Assembly: GCA_964425355.1 (NCBI GenBank)
Contig: CAYRMO010000001.1
Span: forward strand, 1-64,000
DNA from: Litorimonas sp964425355
Lineage (GTDB): Bacteria > Pseudomonadota > Alphaproteobacteria > Caulobacterales > Maricaulaceae
DNA length: 64,000 nucleotides
Direction: 5' to 3'
Within the stretch, counting starts at the first letter, position 1; every line of letters begins with the position of its first letter. The notes under the pieces are model-generated. The model saw nothing but the letters and a program-made list of their open reading frames with translations, made no database searches and was not told the origin of the DNA. The translations under genes and the position numbers were made by a program. Below, piece after piece: positions 1 through 9,175 of this stretch.

Positions 1-259
1 CATTGATGTGAAACAGTCCCAAAGACTACAAAACACTATAATCTGCCATCCTATATATTCCGAACCTGCGGCAGAGTTTAGGCCGGAGATGGAAATAGAG
101 TTGGAAAATGCCTTGGGGCATTGATTGGGTATTTGTAAAGCCACGTGCTCGAACGCGACGGATAATAAATTCCAGCTGTTGCGAATTGTCACAAAAATTT
201 CTCCCGATAGGCGCTTAGAAAGATTGCATTTAATGGCCTTCAAAGGCATGCGTCTATAT

Positions 260-1579
260 ATGGTAGAGCAGAAGAAACTTAAAATAGCGACGATTGGTGC
301 GGGTTATGTTGGCCTCGTAACAGGCGTGTGTTTTTCCGACTTCGGATATTTTGTCACCTGTGTCGATATGAATGCAGAAAAAATCGATGCACTCAATCGG
401 GGTGAAATTCCAATTTTTGAGACAGGACTCGAGGAACTCGTCAAAAAAAATGTAGGCGCTGGGCGTTTGACCTTCACAACAGATCTTAAGAGCGCCGTTC
501 CAGATGCTGATGTGGTTTTTATCGGGGTCGGCACACCTGAATCTTCAGACGGATCAGCGGATCTGCGATATGTTCATGCGGCCAGCCATGACATCGCCAA
601 GCAGATTAAAGGCTTTACCGTAGTTGCCATTAAATCAACCGTTCCAGTCGGGACTGGCGATGAGGTTGAAGCCATTATTCGGGAGACAAATCCCGAGGCA
701 GATTTTGCGGTCGTATCTAATCCCGAGTTTTTGCGAGAGGGCGCGGCGATAGCAGATTTTATGGAGCCTGACCGCGTCATTATTGGGACGGAAAATGAGC
801 GAGCACGTGATATAATGGCGCGTTTATATCGTCCATTTGCTATTCAAGGTCCGCCAACTGTCTTCACAGATAGACGAACATCGGAGCTTCTTAAATATGC
901 GGCGAATGCATATCTTGCGACCAAGATCAGTTTTATAAATGAGATAGCGGATTTGTGCGAAGCCGTCGGTGCGGATGTCACAGATGTCGCATTTGGGATG
1001 GGGTTAGATCACAGGATTGGCTCTAAATATCTTTCCCCTGGTCCAGGCTATGGCGGATCGTGTTTTCCAAAAGATACAAAAGCTTTGCTTGATATTGCGA
1101 AAAAAGCTGGCGCAAACGCACGAATTGTCGAGCAGGTTGTCAATGTGAATGAAGCGCGCAAGGCTCGGATGGCTGAAAAGGTTGTTCAACTCTGCGGGGG
1201 ATCTGTTCAGGGCCTAACTGTGGCCTTGTTAGGGCTCGCGTTTAAACCTGACACAGATGATGTTCGTGAAACACCGACATTCCCAATTATCGAGGCCTTG
1301 CAAGCCCAGGGCGCTAAGATCAGGGCATTCGATCCTGAAGCAATGGAGGAGGCAAGACCACATCTGCATGACATAACCTATTGTTCCGATGCCTATGATT
1401 GCGCGCATGGGGCCGATGTTGTTGTTTTAGCTACGGAGTGGACGCATTTTGAAAATCTGGATTTTAGTCATCTGGGTAAAATCATGACTCAAAAACAATT
1501 TGTAGACTTAAGAAATGTCTATACGCCGTCTCATGTCAGGGCTTTTGGCTTTGGCTATACATCTATTGGGCGTGTTTGA
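260..1579 (+). CDS. ugd: UDP-glucose 6-dehydrogenase
   Basis: Oxidises UDP-glucose to UDP-glucuronate with two NAD+, supplying precursors for surface polysaccharide. The N-terminal Rossmann motif GAGYVG follows the start closely, and the catalytic cysteine lies in GGSCFPKDTKALL (Cys268 from this start), followed by the C-terminal UDP-binding domain. Length from this ATG is 439 aa, usual for the family. The frame stays open to 125, but residues before MVEQKKLKIATIGAG look non-homologous, so 260 (or the ATG at 248) is preferred. No clear SD site separates the two. It stands alone ahead of the 1693 operon. Confidence 0.95.
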   Translation: MVEQKKLKIATIGAGYVGLVTGVCFSDFGYFVTCVDMNAEKIDALNRGEIPIFETGLEELVKKNVGAGRLTFTTDLKSAVPDADVVFIGVGTPESSDGSADLRYVHAASHDIAKQIKGFTVVAIKSTVPVGTGDEVEAIIRETNPEADFAVVSNPEFLREGAAIADFMEPDRVIIGTENERARDIMARLYRPFAIQGPPTVFTDRRTSELLKYAANAYLATKISFINEIADLCEAVGADVTDVAFGMGLDHRIGSKYLSPGPGYGGSCFPKDTKALLDIAKKAGANARIVEQVVNVNEARKARMAEKVVQLCGGSVQGLTVALLGLAFKPDTDDVRETPTFPIIEALQAQGAKIRAFDPEAMEEARPHLHDITYCSDAYDCAHGADVVVLATEWTHFENLDFSHLGKIMTQKQFVDLRNVYTPSHVRAFGFGYTSIGRV

Positions 1580-1692
1580 TAAAAAACCAGTGTTTCGTCG
1601 AGAAAATCGGTGACGTCCTTATTGAAAAGCAATAAAGCAATGCCTAGGTCTATTGTATAAGATGGAATGAAGAAGAGGGAGGAACGGCAAAT

Positions 1693-2775
1693 ATGTCGAC
1701 ATTTGAAACACAGATAGAGCAGTCCAAAAAGGAAGTTGCAGAGGCGCAATCAAAGATTGCTGAATTGTCCGCACGAATTGATACGGCACGCTCAAAAATG
1801 AGTCAGGGTACGGATATCTCGCTCGATATTGAAAATGCCTCTCTTGATGATGTTCATGCGCATTCTGATCTGATGAATGCCAATATCGCAGAGCTCATTA
1901 TGGGGCTAGACGATGTCACGGCAGGATTTTCAAAAGATTTTGATGGCTTACGGTCCAGAACGACCTGGGAAAAAATCATCGGTGTGTTTTCCAAAAAACG
2001 TGCCGAGTCTATGCGTTCAGAACGTGTCCGCGCGGCGTCAATCGAGGATAAACTCCAAGATTTGATTTCCAAATCAAATACGATCCAGGCCATGCTTCAA
2101 GAGCAACTCAATGAGTTAGGCCGGCATAAAAACCAGGTCGAAGCGAACCTCCAATCTACATTATCAGATCGCGAAGCTGCGCTTGAGGTTCTCGAGCAAA
2201 TTAAAGGTGAGATTACGGCCCTTGATCCGCAAATCATTGAGCTGGAAACGAAGCTTTCAACGGCGACCGACCCAAAAGAGCGGGCCAAGCTGGAATCAGA
2301 ACTTGCGACAGTGAACTCACGTCACAATGAGCTTGCACAATTAGAGCAGGTTAAAATTTCTGAGAGCCAGACGCTTGAGCGTTATATTGAAAAAGGCAAA
2401 ACATGGATGGATTCGCTCCAGAACCAGATTGCGACGCAAATGGTTTTGCTCAATAAATTATCGACTGACACCAAGCAGCGCGTGATCCTTTATGATGCTT
2501 TGACAAAATCCTTGAAGACAGCACAGCAGCAGGATGTCGCCCATAAAATCAATGAGATTGGCGTGGCAACAGACCAGGAAGCACAGGTTGCTATGGCGGC
2601 TATTGGTGCGGCCACAAATAATAAAATGGCCGAGATGATGGAAGCGCATGAAGATCACATCGTCTTTGCACGGAAAGTGCTAGAAGAAAAAGCCAAAGCG
2701 GATGAGCGTTTTGCGCGCCGGTTTGAAAAAATTGTCGAACAGCACGATTCAAATGCTTATGGCGAGGGTGCTTAG
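1693..2775 (+). CDS. TelA-like coiled-coil protein, first gene of a six-gene operon
   Basis: A 360-aa, mostly helical, charged protein without signal peptide or membrane segment. Long heptad-like stretches run over roughly residues 1-45 and 95-240, with a FSKKRAE element near residue 100. The helical pattern resembles the TelA/KlaA (toxic anion resistance) family, but I see no decisive signature. The SD GGAGGAAC lies just upstream. It heads a run of six co-directional genes with gaps of 2-16 bp, which implies co-transcription with the AAA+ ATPase two genes downstream. Function unknown; a scaffold or adaptor for the ATPase is an inference. Confidence 0.75.
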   Translation: MSTFETQIEQSKKEVAEAQSKIAELSARIDTARSKMSQGTDISLDIENASLDDVHAHSDLMNANIAELIMGLDDVTAGFSKDFDGLRSRTTWEKIIGVFSKKRAESMRSERVRAASIEDKLQDLISKSNTIQAMLQEQLNELGRHKNQVEANLQSTLSDREAALEVLEQIKGEITALDPQIIELETKLSTATDPKERAKLESELATVNSRHNELAQLEQVKISESQTLERYIEKGKTWMDSLQNQIATQMVLLNKLSTDTKQRVILYDALTKSLKTAQQQDVAHKINEIGVATDQEAQVAMAAIGAATNNKMAEMMEAHEDHIVFARKVLEEKAKADERFARRFEKIVEQHDSNAYGEGA

Positions 2776-2784
2776 GTCACAGCT

Positions 2785-3903
2785 ATGGATCTGAGCTATA
2801 CGCACCGCGTACTGGATAGTGCGCGGGCGACCCGCCGTTACTTTGCTAAATTTGATCGGATTCTTGATCACATTCAATCGGTTGCGAAACTCTCTGTCGA
2901 TGAGAATCTGATCAGTTCGGCCGAAGCCGATATTTTGGCGCAATATTTATCGGCCTTAAATAATAGTTTTACGGCACTGTCTTATAAATATCTGATGACC
3001 AATCGCTCGCCTGAATCAGGCAAAATGAGCATTGATAAAACGGATTCTGGATTTCCCGTATTTTCAGAGATTATCCAATTAGCGTCTGACAGTACCCAAG
3101 CTAAAAAGCGTTTAAAGTCTCTCCCAGATCAAGGCCGTCTCAAAAAAGATATGGTCAACCATATCCTGACCGAACGTTCGGCTCCGACAACCCTGCAATA
3201 TGCTTTGGCGCAAAGGATTTACTATGAGAGTTTGGTAAGTTCGACTTTATTTCTTTCGCAGAATCATCCGCAAATTGTCTGGGTCGGAAAAGATCTTTCT
3301 CAAGGTCAAAGACGCTATATCGTCCATTGGGCGAGTTATGATTCCAAGACTAATGTGCCAGTCGTCTATTTGATGGTACTTGATGATACGGGCTCACGCG
3401 CTTTGCCAAATGATGAGCGACGCTGGCCACGTGTCCAGGATGCCTTAATGGCGCAGTCCTTATCTGAATTAAAATTGCTAACAATTGCCAAGGGCTTTGA
3501 TGAAGATTTTGACAATTTGCATCCGAAAAGCCTGAGGCGTTTCCATCTTGGGCCTATGCATAGCCATACCTTTACCGAGCAACATGGCCCAATTCGAAAC
3601 GTCCTGGCCGAAGCTCAAGGTGAAGAAGGTTTAGATTGGGCGCTGGCCTGGACGGTTGAGACCTTGATTTCTGATGGGCAAAAATGGGTCAAAGCGGGTA
3701 TGTTTAAACAAGCCCCACGTGAAATTTATAAGCTGGATGCGTTTGATTTGTCGGGCAAGCTCGACGGTGCAACGGCCGTAACACGCGCCTTGATCCTGCC
3801 GCATCGCGCCTATCAGGTTATGGAAGAAAAATATTCTGAGCAATTTAATGGTGTGCGCCGCTATGTCGTTGGTCAGAACGCCAAAATACTCAGCTATACT
3901 TAA
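2785..3903 (+). CDS. Uncharacterised protein, second gene of the AAA+ operon
   Basis: A 372-aa soluble protein that I do not recognise. It has a helical N-terminus (residues 1-120) and a mixed alpha/beta middle containing IVHWASYD and VYLMVLDD strands. A histidine-rich stretch (HLGPMHSHTF, about residues 254-263) could bind metal, though this is speculative. It starts 9 bp after the coiled-coil gene and ends 16 bp before the ATPase gene, so it is almost certainly translated with them. No signal peptide or TM segment is visible. Confidence 0.7.
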   Translation: MDLSYTHRVLDSARATRRYFAKFDRILDHIQSVAKLSVDENLISSAEADILAQYLSALNNSFTALSYKYLMTNRSPESGKMSIDKTDSGFPVFSEIIQLASDSTQAKKRLKSLPDQGRLKKDMVNHILTERSAPTTLQYALAQRIYYESLVSSTLFLSQNHPQIVWVGKDLSQGQRRYIVHWASYDSKTNVPVVYLMVLDDTGSRALPNDERRWPRVQDALMAQSLSELKLLTIAKGFDEDFDNLHPKSLRRFHLGPMHSHTFTEQHGPIRNVLAEAQGEEGLDWALAWTVETLISDGQKWVKAGMFKQAPREIYKLDAFDLSGKLDGATAVTRALILPHRAYQVMEEKYSEQFNGVRRYVVGQNAKILSYT

Positions 3904-3919
3904 GGGGAAATATTGATTT

Positions 3920-5869
3920 ATGTCGACTGCATCTGATCTCATGGAAATTAAAGAAACGGCGATTAAGGAAAAAATTCCGGCGGCTCAAGCCATGCTGGAT
4001 GGGTTTGATCATACGCCGCGTTTGGCCAAGCCTAAAAATATTGAAAAAGTCGCGTCGAAATCTCCAGGGATAGGAGGGTCACGTCGACGTTTCCGCTCTA
4101 CCACGCCGGGGCTTGTGACGCAGTCTACGGCCAAAGCCGAGGGCGTGCATATTATTGCGCGCGTTGAAGCGACTGATGGGGATGACGCTCTGATGAGCCC
4201 GCTCCAGGCTGGCGTTTTACATGCTTTACGTCGGGCTTTGGCAACGGCGCTAACAGTCTTTGATCAATATGCCGATGCGACGGGCCTCTCAGCCTTAATG
4301 AAAGCAAATCTGGAAGGAAAATTACCCTCTGGAAAATCAAATGAGTTTAATGAAGGCTTGGCAGCGGGGTCTGTTATTGCGCTTCATGTTTTTGCCAATA
4401 TGTCGAGCTTTTTACTCTCGTCGCTCCATGACACGTCTGAGCTCACCATTGATGTGGGTGATGTTGAAGAGGTGCTGACTGATAATCCTCAACTTGCCTT
4501 GACAGGTGCGCTTTGGGAACTTGATCAGGACTTGGCTGTCTTTGCCGATAGCGAAGAAAAACTAATCCCGACCGTCACGGCTTTCCTTGAACAACTTATG
4601 GATAAGGCAAGTCTGCGCGCACAAAATCTACCGCGTCTCGAGGCCTTTAACTCTGTCGCTTACCGCGTCGAAGAAGATGATTTCGAGATACGGGGATTTG
4701 AAGCCTCTAGTCGGGCCAAGTCATCTAAACTCACCATGAGTTTCAAAAAGCCGCATGAGGTCGTCGGTAACCACATCGCAAAATATCAATCTATGAAGCT
4801 GTCTAAAATGCTCATGGCTTATGATTTTGAGCGCAAGCTCAATCCATTTGCGGAATTAGGTGGGTTTATTTTTACCTTTATGGGGGACGGCGCACCGGGA
4901 ACCGGTAAGACCACTCTTATCCAGATGATGGCAGGTCTGATCAATGATTACTGCCAGAACGCGGGATATGCCTTCCGCTATTCCAATCTCAGCACAGATT
5001 CTATTGATAGCTATCAGGGAAAATCGGCTCAAAACGCGAAAAACTTTATTCGCGAAATTATCGATCCCAATGTCATTGGCTTTGGCACAATTGACGATAT
5101 TGACCAACTGGCCGGTAAGCGTGGTGATCGTCAATCTTCTGCAGGTCAGCTCGAGATCACAGCCGTCTTGATGGAAAGTTTCGCGGGCGCCAATACGGTG
5201 GTGCGCGGTAATTGTACCTTTGGTATGTTTTCCAACTATCCGGAAAATGTGGATGATGCGCTGCGTCAACGCGCAGCCGCGCGCTTCTTGGTAGACGGCC
5301 CACAAAGTCGCGACGACTATATTGATATTCTACATTTATTGATGGGTAAAAATCACGATATCCCGGTTGGAAAACATGAGCTTTTTGCGGCGCAGGAAAT
5401 TAAAAAGGCTGTATCAGCCAGCTATGAGAGCTATTCCAAACCCAAAGAAGAAAAGCTGCTCGAGGTCTTTGAGACGGTGACCAAAAAACTCGGCAAGCTT
5501 GAGACGATTACTGAACTAGGAACTTACCTCAAAGCCATTCAAGAGGTCGACCACCGGTTCACGGGTCGGGCCATCAAAAACATCACAGACGCCATCAAAG
5601 TCCGCGCCATGGATTTTGAACTGCCAGATGAGTGGATGGAAAACACCGAACTTTTCTTGGATAAAAATTACGACACCAAAAAGAAAATGATCGCGGATCT
5701 GTCCAAGGAAATCACGGTCGATATGGTAATCCAAGAAATCAACCGCTATGCCGATTCTGAATTCCGCTATGCTGATAAATCTGACGAGGTTGCCATTAAT
5801 AATATGGTGCGAGATTATGGGCGTCAGGAAGAAGCCAAGAAACGCTATCTTTCGTCTAAGGGCAAATAA
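3920..5869 (+). CDS. AAA+ ATPase of the six-gene operon
   Basis: A 649-aa protein. The first 300 residues form a helical domain without recognised motifs. The AAA+ core follows, with Walker A GAPGTGKT at residues 324-331. The Walker B-like strand is FGTIDDID at about 388-395, where Asp stands in place of the usual Glu. A sensor/arginine-finger region RQRAAARF lies at 449-456. About 190 residues of helical lid and C-terminal domain follow. This layout suits a remodelling ATPase of the CDC48/FtsH-like superfamily rather than a known protease; no peptidase motif is present. The neighbours (TelA-like protein, DUF1523 membrane protein) suggest action at the inner membrane, which is an inference. 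Confidence 0.85.
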   Translation: MSTASDLMEIKETAIKEKIPAAQAMLDGFDHTPRLAKPKNIEKVASKSPGIGGSRRRFRSTTPGLVTQSTAKAEGVHIIARVEATDGDDALMSPLQAGVLHALRRALATALTVFDQYADATGLSALMKANLEGKLPSGKSNEFNEGLAAGSVIALHVFANMSSFLLSSLHDTSELTIDVGDVEEVLTDNPQLALTGALWELDQDLAVFADSEEKLIPTVTAFLEQLMDKASLRAQNLPRLEAFNSVAYRVEEDDFEIRGFEASSRAKSSKLTMSFKKPHEVVGNHIAKYQSMKLSKMLMAYDFERKLNPFAELGGFIFTFMGDGAPGTGKTTLIQMMAGLINDYCQNAGYAFRYSNLSTDSIDSYQGKSAQNAKNFIREIIDPNVIGFGTIDDIDQLAGKRGDRQSSAGQLEITAVLMESFAGANTVVRGNCTFGMFSNYPENVDDALRQRAAARFLVDGPQSRDDYIDILHLLMGKNHDIPVGKHELFAAQEIKKAVSASYESYSKPKEEKLLEVFETVTKKLGKLETITELGTYLKAIQEVDHRFTGRAIKNITDAIKVRAMDFELPDEWMENTELFLDKNYDTKKKMIADLSKEITVDMVIQEINRYADSEFRYADKSDEVAINNMVRDYGRQEEAKKRYLSSKGK

Positions 5870-5872
5870 TCT

Positions 5873-7351
5873 ATGATGCGTCTCATCAAAGCTGGGCTTA
5901 TGTATGGGAACCTCTATGAGGTCTCCACGCCTGCGCTTGTGGAGCGCTATAATCGAGCCTTAGAGCATCTGACAGGTAAGCGAACGGCGTTGACGGAATT
6001 TCATATCGATATCGTTGGAGCCTCACCTGAAATCGCTCATGAGTTTGATGATCCGTTATATCTGAACCCGCATGGTGCCAATCAGATGTTTATCCTGATC
6101 TCAACGGATCAGAAAACGGCTCCGCTTCTCAATTCGCAATTCTCAACCTCGCGCTCTATTTTAAAGTTATATATTGAAGAGAATGAGGATCAGCTTTTTG
6201 CCCTTACAGCCCGCGAGGCCGTGGCGGGCGAATTAATGAACTCTGTTTTCAAAATCGACCAACCTGCTGACCTCCTCGATATCAACCAGATCGAAGTTAC
6301 GGCAGATACCTCGCAAAGCCATGTCGCGGAGGCCGAAGAACTAACGGGTCTTATTGACAGATTTGTAAATGATGATGACGCGTGGTGGGATGACGTCTTG
6401 ATTGCTGAGATGATAGAGCTGGCCAAAAAGACAGGAAATATTCAACGCAATCCTGTCAAACTTATGCCGAAGACCTATATACCGGGCAATTATTTCACCA
6501 CCCATTTTGGCGGCGCTTATGTCTTTCGGGATGCGAACACGCCGACAATTATTGCACGCGAAAAAGTCGATGGGTTAGATGCGGTTGATATTGCTCAAAT
6601 CCTAACCTTCGAGGACAGAGAAGGTATTGCCAATTGGCTGCGTGATGAGGGTCTTTCACAGCTTATTGTGCAAAAACCCAATCAAGATAGTGCTTTGGTG
6701 ATCCGTCAAAAGATGGATTTTATTGTTGTAACGGTCGCAGCAGACAAAGGACATGACCTCGCCGGCCTATCCAGGCAAAATATGCGCGCGCTTGAACGGC
6801 GCTATGCCAATGACCTCCCTGAAGAATTTGCAGGCCTCATGGATGTGTGGCGCTGGGCCTCTATGGGGGGACGTGTCCCAAAAATGGGCCCCGAACATCT
6901 CGCATTTTTTTATGCGCTTCGCGGCTCTCAACATAAGGATCGGGACTTGGTGAATATGCTATTGACGGATCTTTCGAGACTAGATTTCCGTCAACTCTTT
7001 ATCATGCATAAGCAGCTTTTCTATGATCGCTACCGGGGTTGGTCTGATCAGAAAAAAGAATTTGTCGTCAGATTTTTGGCACAAGAATATGCGATGGACA
7101 AGGCTGGCGCGCGAGATGCGTTGTTTGGGGCAGAGCCCGCCATGATTGAAAAAGAGCCGGTTAAAGTTAAGGGCTCGGTACCCAATCCTTGGGCGAGTAC
7201 CCAGCCACAAATAGCAATAAATTCTAAAAATGTTCAGTATTCGGCCGAGAATTCAAGCCAAGAATATCTGAAACCGTCAATTAACAAACCCTATGTCAGT
7301 CCATGGGGGAGACCCGATAAAAAATATAGGAAAGGTCGCAAAAGGAGATAA
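5873..7351 (+). CDS. DUF6638-like protein, fourth gene of the AAA+ operon
   Basis: A 492-aa soluble protein starting MMRLIKAGLMYGNLYEV, 3 bp after the ATPase stop. The opening motif and the VERYNRALEHLTGK segment match what I remember of the DUF6638 family, which occurs beside AAA ATPases in alphaproteobacteria; this is from memory and unverified. Residues 1-405 look like one folded domain. The last 85 residues are low-complexity and end in a strongly basic tail (KKYRKGRKRR). The tail may bind nucleic acid or acidic membrane lipids. Biochemical function unknown. Confidence 0.7.
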   Translation: MMRLIKAGLMYGNLYEVSTPALVERYNRALEHLTGKRTALTEFHIDIVGASPEIAHEFDDPLYLNPHGANQMFILISTDQKTAPLLNSQFSTSRSILKLYIEENEDQLFALTAREAVAGELMNSVFKIDQPADLLDINQIEVTADTSQSHVAEAEELTGLIDRFVNDDDAWWDDVLIAEMIELAKKTGNIQRNPVKLMPKTYIPGNYFTTHFGGAYVFRDANTPTIIAREKVDGLDAVDIAQILTFEDREGIANWLRDEGLSQLIVQKPNQDSALVIRQKMDFIVVTVAADKGHDLAGLSRQNMRALERRYANDLPEEFAGLMDVWRWASMGGRVPKMGPEHLAFFYALRGSQHKDRDLVNMLLTDLSRLDFRQLFIMHKQLFYDRYRGWSDQKKEFVVRFLAQEYAMDKAGARDALFGAEPAMIEKEPVKVKGSVPNPWASTQPQIAINSKNVQYSAENSSQEYLKPSINKPYVSPWGRPDKKYRKGRKRR

Positions 7352-7354
7352 GTC

Positions 7355-7633
7355 ATGTTCGCGCTTATTCGAGGTATAATTATAATTTTTATAATGCTGA
7401 CGATTGTTTATGCGGTCTTGGCATTTAAGAGTCGAATGAAGGAACGCGTACGATTAGAATCTGAATATGACCAGCAATCAGAGCTCAAAAAATCGACGAT
7501 GGAGAAAGAGGTATTCATCGCCGCTGGTATGAAACGCTATCGTCGATCCTTTAAACCAAAACTTATTTTGGGCGTTTACATTATTCCGGGCGCAATTTTG
7601 AGTTTTCTTTTATTTCTAGCCCAATACGGATGA
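7355..7633 (+). CDS. Small membrane protein, fifth gene of the AAA+ operon
   Basis: A 92-aa protein with two predicted TM helices, residues about 5-24 and 68-88, separated by a charged loop of about 40 residues. Its SD site AAAGGAG lies inside the 3' end of the preceding gene, and the genes are only 3 bp apart, so translation is probably coupled. It may anchor the soluble components or partner with the next membrane protein. Not recognised as a named family. Confidence 0.7.
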   Translation: MFALIRGIIIIFIMLTIVYAVLAFKSRMKERVRLESEYDQQSELKKSTMEKEVFIAAGMKRYRRSFKPKLILGVYIIPGAILSFLLFLAQYG

Positions 7634-7643
7634 GGAGATTGAA

Positions 7644-8306
7644 ATGAAATATCTTAAACATATACCGGCTTTGCTCTTATTTGTTATCGGTGCGGTTTTA
7701 CTGAACTATTATTTGCCAGATCGCGACATCGTTCAGATCGTTGGCACAGAGGTAAAACGGATCGATGTTGATAAAGGTGCGCCTTTTTGGGACCGTGCCG
7801 ATACAGGAACGAATGAGGAAACGACGCGAGATGTACGATTCATCAATGCTGTGAGAAAGAATGGAAAGCCAAAAGTTTATAGAAATGAAGATACCGGTTG
7901 GGGTTTTCCGCCCTATTTTAAATTCGATAGTAGTAATGTCACAGCTCAAGCGCAAAAATTAGAACAAGAAGAGGGCCAGTGGGTTGCGGTCCGGCATTAT
8001 GGCTGGCGAATAGAATTGTTTTCAATTTTCCCCAATGTGACGTCAATAAAACGGGTCTCGGGTCCAGATGTGAAATTGATCCCTTGGTTCAATATTGTTT
8101 TTATAGCCCTGTTACTCGCAATCTGGCTGTTTCTCTGGTGGACAATCAGGTCTTGGAAAGCCAAACGGATTGACCCAACCCTAGATAAGGTTGGCGATAC
8201 GCTTGAAGGCGTTGCGGGCGATGTCAGTGAAAGCGTTGGCGAGGGAAGTAAAAAAGCCAAAGGCCTTTGGAGAAAACTATTCGGAACGACGAAACCGCGT
8301 AAATAA
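7644..8306 (+). CDS. DUF1523 family membrane protein, sixth gene of the AAA+ operon
   Basis: A 220-aa protein. An N-terminal TM helix (residues 5-22) is followed by the characteristic DUF1523 opening LPDRDIVQIVGTEVKRIDVD. A periplasmic domain of about 110 residues follows, then a second TM helix near 148-168 and a basic cytoplasmic tail. SD GAGGAG precedes the ATG. It ends only 7 bp from the convergent peptidase gene. DUF1523 has no known function; its place at the end of the AAA+ operon suggests it tethers or senses for that system. Confidence 0.85.
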   Translation: MKYLKHIPALLLFVIGAVLLNYYLPDRDIVQIVGTEVKRIDVDKGAPFWDRADTGTNEETTRDVRFINAVRKNGKPKVYRNEDTGWGFPPYFKFDSSNVTAQAQKLEQEEGQWVAVRHYGWRIELFSIFPNVTSIKRVSGPDVKLIPWFNIVFIALLLAIWLFLWWTIRSWKAKRIDPTLDKVGDTLEGVAGDVSESVGEGSKKAKGLWRKLFGTTKPRK

Positions 8307-8313
8307 CTTGGTC

Positions 8314-9051
8314 TTAGGTCGCGTCGTGATCCCGCGCCCATTTGTCTGAGAAATAAACCCCAAAAACCAGAATGAGAATGGTCAAAAGGGTTACGACGCC
8401 GCCCCAGAGCCAATAGGGTCCACCCAAAATACCGCCTATTTTGGCGGTATCTGAACTCAGGACTTGTCCATTGATCTCCCCGCCACCGACAAAGAAATAG
8501 CTAAAATCTGTAAGGGCGTCGATACAAAGCGCGATGGCTAGAATTTGCGTGACATAGACCAACCAATTTGTTGGAAATTTCCACGCCATGGCGCCGATCA
8601 GGCTCGCTCCGAAAGCCAGAGCGAGGCGGGTAAAGGCATCGGCCGCCCAAATTTGGGATATTATGAGTAAGGCGGCCAGTACGATAAGGGACAAACGATA
8701 GCGGCTTAGACCCCGGGTCAGAAAGATCAAGACAACGCCCAATAGACTTGGGGCGAGCAACCCCAAAAATAAGACGCTCAGGAGTTGAAAATTAGTTGAC
8801 GTATAGGTCAGCGCAGTCCCGGATAGGCTAGGCGGGTAGATGGTGAGTTTTTTAAACTCGCCGCCCGTAAAAATGGCGCCCAAGCCGTGGCCCAATTCAT
8901 GCACCCAGGTCGATAGAAAAACTATCGGTATGCGGACTAAGGGAAACTGGATAAGCAAATAGACAATAAAACACAGACCCCAAAATTGCGCGGCTGGAAG
9001 GCGAGGGGGTCGGTTTTGGTTATTTAAATTGTGAATTTTATAGCTGGCCAT
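8314..9051 (-). CDS. M50-type membrane metallopeptidase
   Basis: A 245-aa polytopic protein with the zinc-protease motif HELGH at residues 51-55 inside the first third, followed by GLGAIFTGGEF, as in the peptidase M50B-like family. Six or seven further hydrophobic segments follow. This class includes site-2-type intramembrane proteases, but no second Asp motif (NxxPxxxLDG) is obvious, so the substrate and even the activity are uncertain. It faces the AAA+ operon tail-to-tail. Confidence 0.8.
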   Translation of the reverse strand: MASYKIHNLNNQNRPPRLPAAQFWGLCFIVYLLIQFPLVRIPIVFLSTWVHELGHGLGAIFTGGEFKKLTIYPPSLSGTALTYTSTNFQLLSVLFLGLLAPSLLGVVLIFLTRGLSRYRLSLIVLAALLIISQIWAADAFTRLALAFGASLIGAMAWKFPTNWLVYVTQILAIALCIDALTDFSYFFVGGGEINGQVLSSDTAKIGGILGGPYWLWGGVVTLLTILILVFGVYFSDKWARDHDAT

Positions 9052-9129
9052 ATATATCTGATAATATGAAAATACTGGCTTACAAGGGTCAAGTTTTCAT
9101 ATTGACCGTTAGCGGTTCTAAATAGGACT

Positions 9130-9156
9130 GACGACCGCTAAATATCAGCGATCGTC
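9130..9156 (-). terminator. Hairpin downstream of the 9176 membrane gene
   Basis: A 10-bp stem (9130-9139 with 9147-9156, one G-U pair on the minus strand) and a 7-nt loop lie about 20 nt past the stop of the upstream minus-strand gene. The T-run that follows is weak, so it may be a processing or rho-assisted end rather than a classic terminator. The flanking 9104-9117 also carries ACCG/CGGT repeats. Confidence 0.35.
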
Positions 9157-9175
9157 ATAAAAAATGTGTAAGCGA

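Noticed and set aside
1..259. A gene or tRNA ahead of ugd
   Set aside because: I found no cloverleaf and no coding frame with a start signal. The region probably holds the ugd promoter and the edge of whatever precedes the window.
4856..5305. A 149-codon open frame opposite the AAA+ ATPase gene
   Set aside because: It lies antisense to the highly conserved Walker region, has no SD site and resembles no family; it is a shadow.
1693..8306. Reading the six-gene operon as a known phage-defence or toxin-antitoxin system
   Set aside because: No nuclease, NTPase-toxin, recombinase or phage-like gene is near, and the base composition looks like that of its neighbours. I leave it as an undescribed ATPase system.
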